Position numbers and translations under genes: made by a program | In this document: one piece after another, positions 63,717-64,000 of the stretch | Numbering within the stretch: the stretch's first letter is position 1 | Layout: each line of letters opens with the position of its first letter | NCBI GenBank assembly: GCA_019426215.1 | Contig: CM033392.1 | Coordinates: 54,549,149 to 54,613,148 of the forward strand | DNA: 64,000 nt | DNA from: Buddleja alternifolia | Lineage: Eukaryota > Streptophyta > Magnoliopsida > Lamiales > Scrophulariaceae | Reading direction: 5' to 3' | The notes under the pieces: generated by a model | Seen by the model: only the letters and a program-made list of their open reading frames with translations | The model's database searches: none | What the model was told of the DNA's origin: nothing

Positions 63717-64000
63717 GACACGAGAAATCCTTACGTATATTAAACAACAAGTGAACTGGTCGTGTGCAGTAATAAAATGGATTTTTAAGTCCGGGATGTC
63801 GAACCCACAGAGACTCATATTTTAGATTGATAGAGTTTAAAGCAATTGAAATTAAATTATCACGATTGTATCACAAATAAAAGAAAAATTGAAAACAAGA
63901 CTTGACAATGAGATTGAGATTCTTATGAGATAAAATAACTAAGGCACATGCTTCAACTGTATTTACTCGTTAATATATATGAATTATTCTTCGAATTATT
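63717..64000 (-). mobile_element. Gypsy LTR (element A family), cut by the right window edge
   Basis: The minus-strand LTR end reads GTAAGGATTTCTCGTGTCA at 63717, preceded by TCCATTTTATTACTGCACAC and CTCTGTGGGTTCGACATCCC. This matches the order and spacing of the LTR end at 16031 (GCTAGGATTTTTCTATGTCA; ACCACTTTATTACTTGC). The rest lies outside the window, so it cannot be told whether it is a solo LTR or a full element. Confidence 0.65.

Overview
This is a window of plant nuclear DNA, almost certainly an angiosperm and probably a eudicot. The evidence is GT-AG introns throughout, a secreted plant subtilase (SBT5 type), a plant rhomboid-like gene with a RanBP2 zinc finger, AT-rich spacers full of microsatellites, and plant-typical transposons (CACTA, hAT and Harbinger MITEs, MULEs, Helitrons, Ty1/copia and Ty3/gypsy). 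The MULE/Ulp1-type gene at the left edge resembles those of asterids such as Lamiales, but that taxonomic guess is weak. Transposon-derived sequence far outweighs host genes.

Layout. 1-4.2 kb: minus-strand multi-exon gene of the transposon-associated Ulp1 class, running off the left edge; its introns share a TTATACA-rich repeat. 4.2-7.5 kb: hAT MITE and a long solo-LTR-like repeat. 7.7-14.0 kb: the main host gene island, with a small 99-codon gene (+), a complete 11-exon subtilase (-) and a 4-exon conserved gene of unknown function (-). 14.2-27.6 kb: repeats, namely a Harbinger-type MITE, the 3' end of one gypsy element (LTR disrupted by a MULE MITE), three copies of a long-LTR family, the 5' LTR plus broken gag of a second gypsy element, and a LINE RNase H remnant. 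27.9-30.1 kb: complete two-exon rhomboid-like gene (RBL14 type, +).

30.8-48.3 kb is a four-level nest. A palindromic MULE-type MITE was split by a 17.1-kb non-autonomous gypsy element (TSD AATAT). That element was split by a 9.97-kb CACTA transposon (TSD ATA), which itself carries a hAT MITE (8-bp TSD). The CACTA holds a decayed TNP2 transposase and a second decayed gene ending in a Ulp1-type cysteine protease domain; one of its nonsense codons falls on the residue after the catalytic His.

48.4-64.0 kb has no convincing host gene. It holds a long-TIR element with a 65-bp-arm foldback, a Harbinger-like MITE, a solo copia LTR, several Helitron 5' ends, one Helitron 3' end (hairpin plus CTAG) abutting the next Helitron's 5' end, a decayed Helitron Rep-region gene, a copia polyprotein fragment, and a gypsy LTR cut by the right edge.

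No operon-like or defence-type system is visible. The host genes look independently transcribed. The more unusual observations are the intron-restricted repeat of the left-edge gene, the abutting Helitrons, the near-perfect foldback, and two unrelated C48-type gene lineages carried by transposons in one window. Exon coordinates were derived by eye from splice-site and reading-frame consistency.
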